Shown here: positions 62,484 to 64,000 of the stretch, one piece after another
Position numbering within the stretch: the first letter of the stretch is position 1
Layout of the letters: every line of letters begins with the position of its first letter
Assembly: GCA_045430285.1 (NCBI GenBank)
Contig: JAILXV010000003.1
Coordinates: forward strand, 310,001-374,000
DNA length: 64,000 nucleotides
Direction: 5' to 3'
DNA from: Agarilytica sp045430285
GTDB taxonomy: Bacteria; Pseudomonadota; Gammaproteobacteria; Pseudomonadales; Cellvibrionaceae
Notes under the pieces: model-generated
Told to the model about the DNA's origin: nothing
Databases searched by the model: none
Seen by the model: only the letters and a program-made list of their open reading frames with translations
Position numbers and translations under genes: made by a program

Positions 62484-63992
62484 TTATGCGCTAGCCTCCC
62501 CATTCGGTTCGTCGTGATCTTCTTCAGCGATTACACAACGATTGCGTCCCTCATCCTTAGCTTGATACAAGGCTTTGTCTGCGCGTTCAAAAACGGATTC
62601 TACGCTATCTTCCGCGCTAAAGCTTGCCAAGCCAAATGAGATTGTGATGTTGACTGGGCTGCCTTTAAATTTAAAAGGTGTTTTACCTATTACCGCGCGC
62701 ACTTTATCCAGCACGGTAAGCGCCTGACTCTTCGGTGTTTCTGGCATTAGCATGACAAACTCTTCGCCGCCATATCGCGCAACAAAATCCACTTTGCGTA
62801 AGCGTGTTGAAATTAGTTTTGCGATCAATGTCAGCACTTTATCACCCGCTTGGTGGCCATATGTATCATTAATCGATTTAAAACGATCAATATCACACAC
62901 CGCTAAAGTGAGCGGCCGGCAATAACGTTTAAAACGTTGCAGCTCATGGAAAGCACGTTCGTTATAGGCTTCGCGGTTAGGTAATTCCGTTAGCGGATCG
63001 TGGGTCGCGCGATAACGCTCCTCTTCTAACAGCTCTTTGGTTTTTTCGGATTCATTTTCAACAGATTCGACTTTTTGCACCAAGGAGCGTAATTGTTCAG
63101 TTAAAGAGGCTGTGGTGCTTTTATTGCTGTGGTAATCACCTAGCGCACCTTGAATCACTGCGAGGTGATCAGTGACGGCCATTTTTAAATCATCAATGCT
63201 GGTCGTGTTCTCCATATTGTTACGCATCTTATCGACCTGATCAGATACCGTATTGGAGAACTTTTCTGAATTCGCGCGGTTGGTCTCTTCGCTCTCAGAG
63301 GCTAAACCCAGGGCATCGCTGATCGCTTTCAATTCCTGATTAACGCGCTTGAGGTATTCACTAAATTCTTGGTCGTTTTGGAGGTAGCGCAATAATAAAA
63401 TATCGCGGATATCTTCTAAGGTAACCGCCAGGACATACCAATCCATGCCGCGCTGAATACGCAGCTGCACGATATCAATCTTATGACGCACGACATCATT
63501 GGGTTCAATGCGAGAAACAAGGTTTTCTAAGGTACGAGCAATACGCTGGGAGACTTGCTGATAGCTATCCTCATCTCCGGCGTTAAACAGGGCTTTCGTG
63601 GAATCTTCTTCGTGGGCCGTGATCAGCTCCCCTTCTTTCGGAGCAATTTCGGTATCCACCTCTTCGAATTGCGCTTCAGGCTCACTAATATCAACTTCTT
63701 TAAGCTCACTGCTATCACCCTGCTCCCCAGGCTCAGCACGGCCCTCAGGTGCTATCTGCTCGGGCACCTCCTCAGGAGAAGCCAAGGTTTTGCCGCCTTT
63801 CATCCGCTGCCAGAATGAGCTGGGAGGATTGGCCGCCTCTTCTAAGGCAATTTCTTGGAGTTTTTTAAGCTCTTGTATTACTTCGGGGTAGTTTCGATAA
63901 GCATCAAGACGCTTTTTTAGCCCCTTCGAAAACGAGGTTAAACTGGTTTTTAACTGAGGAGGAATCTTCAGTTCGGCTAGCTGCTCCGTCAT
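62484..63992 (-). CDS. Diguanylate cyclase with long N-terminal helical region
   Basis: A 502-residue soluble enzyme. The N-terminal ~320 residues are charged, partly low-complexity acidic (about 75-135) and helical, with a coiled coil (about 290-325) leading into the GGDEF domain (about 330-495). The active site GGEEF is at 408-412 with an I-site RxxD (RKVD, 399-402), so active and feedback-inhibited cyclic-di-GMP synthesis is predicted. The N-terminal input domain is not recognised. Its ATG is 8 bases from the window edge. Confidence 0.93.
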   Translation of the reverse strand: MTEQLAELKIPPQLKTSLTSFSKGLKKRLDAYRNYPEVIQELKKLQEIALEEAANPPSSFWQRMKGGKTLASPEEVPEQIAPEGRAEPGEQGDSSELKEVDISEPEAQFEEVDTEIAPKEGELITAHEEDSTKALFNAGDEDSYQQVSQRIARTLENLVSRIEPNDVVRHKIDIVQLRIQRGMDWYVLAVTLEDIRDILLLRYLQNDQEFSEYLKRVNQELKAISDALGLASESEETNRANSEKFSNTVSDQVDKMRNNMENTTSIDDLKMAVTDHLAVIQGALGDYHSNKSTTASLTEQLRSLVQKVESVENESEKTKELLEEERYRATHDPLTELPNREAYNERAFHELQRFKRYCRPLTLAVCDIDRFKSINDTYGHQAGDKVLTLIAKLISTRLRKVDFVARYGGEEFVMLMPETPKSQALTVLDKVRAVIGKTPFKFKGSPVNITISFGLASFSAEDSVESVFERADKALYQAKDEGRNRCVIAEEDHDEPNGEASA

Positions 63993-64000
63993 CGCGCCCA

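Noticed and set aside
1..64000. tRNA, rRNA, CRISPR arrays, insertion sequences
   Set aside because: I looked for cloverleaf ends, rRNA signatures, regularly spaced repeats and transposase motifs on both strands and found none.

Overview
The window looks like chromosomal DNA of a marine gammaproteobacterium, most probably of the Cellvibrionales (Saccharophagus/Teredinibacter/Cellvibrio neighbourhood). The reasons are the complete gspC-N type II secretion operon read as one block, the gshA / orphan fliL / dsbB / rsd / algP series, the rpoH-ftsX-ftsE-ftsY cluster with divergent rsmD and coaD, and a lambda-O/P-like replication gene pair. This placement is inferred from gene content and order. I see no rRNA, tRNA, CRISPR array, insertion sequence or prophage. 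Gene density is high, and only two gene-free stretches exceed 300 bases.

Layout. Positions 1-11097 (minus strand) carry the type II secretion operon gspC-D-E-F-G-H-I-J-K-L-M-N, with gspN cut by the window edge. Positions 11.4-17.4 kb hold a small conserved hypothetical gene coupled to gshA, an orphan fliL, dsbB, the anti-sigma factor rsd, a WD40 lipoprotein and an FKBP lipoprotein. Positions 17.7-20.6 kb hold an AlgP/histone-H1-like gene, a TIGR02444 gene, trmB and a DUF423 gene. Positions 20.8-26 kb hold rpoH, ftsX, ftsE and ftsY (minus) with divergent rsmD and coaD (plus). Positions 26-33 kb are one six-gene operon: RDD, SpoIIM-like, DUF4129, DUF4350, MoxR ATPase, DUF58. Positions 33.2-39.2 kb hold two tandem PilZ proteins, radA, a NADAR-family protein, a two-gene replication module (winged-helix protein with four DnaT-like repeats, then a lambda-P-like helicase loader), a Bax-like glucosaminidase and a third PilZ protein. 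Positions 39.4-43 kb hold parC, a DUF2750 gene and a YcbL-like metallo-hydrolase. Positions 43.1-46.5 kb are signalling: a CheC-like phosphatase, a PAS-GGDEF cyclase and a chemoreceptor. Positions 46.7-54.2 kb hold glnE, ilvE, an MsbA-type ABC exporter, a patatin and an alpha/beta hydrolase. Positions 54.4-58.2 kb hold a cysteine-rich permease coupled to a large lipoprotein with a probable glycosidase-like fold. Positions 58.3-64 kb hold a DJ-1 protein, an AGCS symporter, a VOC protein, a lone receiver, a 4'-phosphopantetheinyl transferase and a second diguanylate cyclase.

How it fits together. Most genes are core housekeeping or envelope functions. Secretion (type II) fits a lifestyle of exporting hydrolases. 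Cyclic-di-GMP is prominent: two GGDEF enzymes with product-inhibition sites and three stand-alone PilZ receptors. The most unusual content is the domesticated-phage-like helicase-loader pair at 36.0-37.9 kb. Smaller curiosities are a dispersed repeat whose better copy is framed by a perfect 24-bp inverted repeat, a terminator-like hairpin directly in front of ilvE, and the poorly characterised MoxR operon. Start codons were re-chosen from ribosome binding sites, signal peptides or family lengths where noted.
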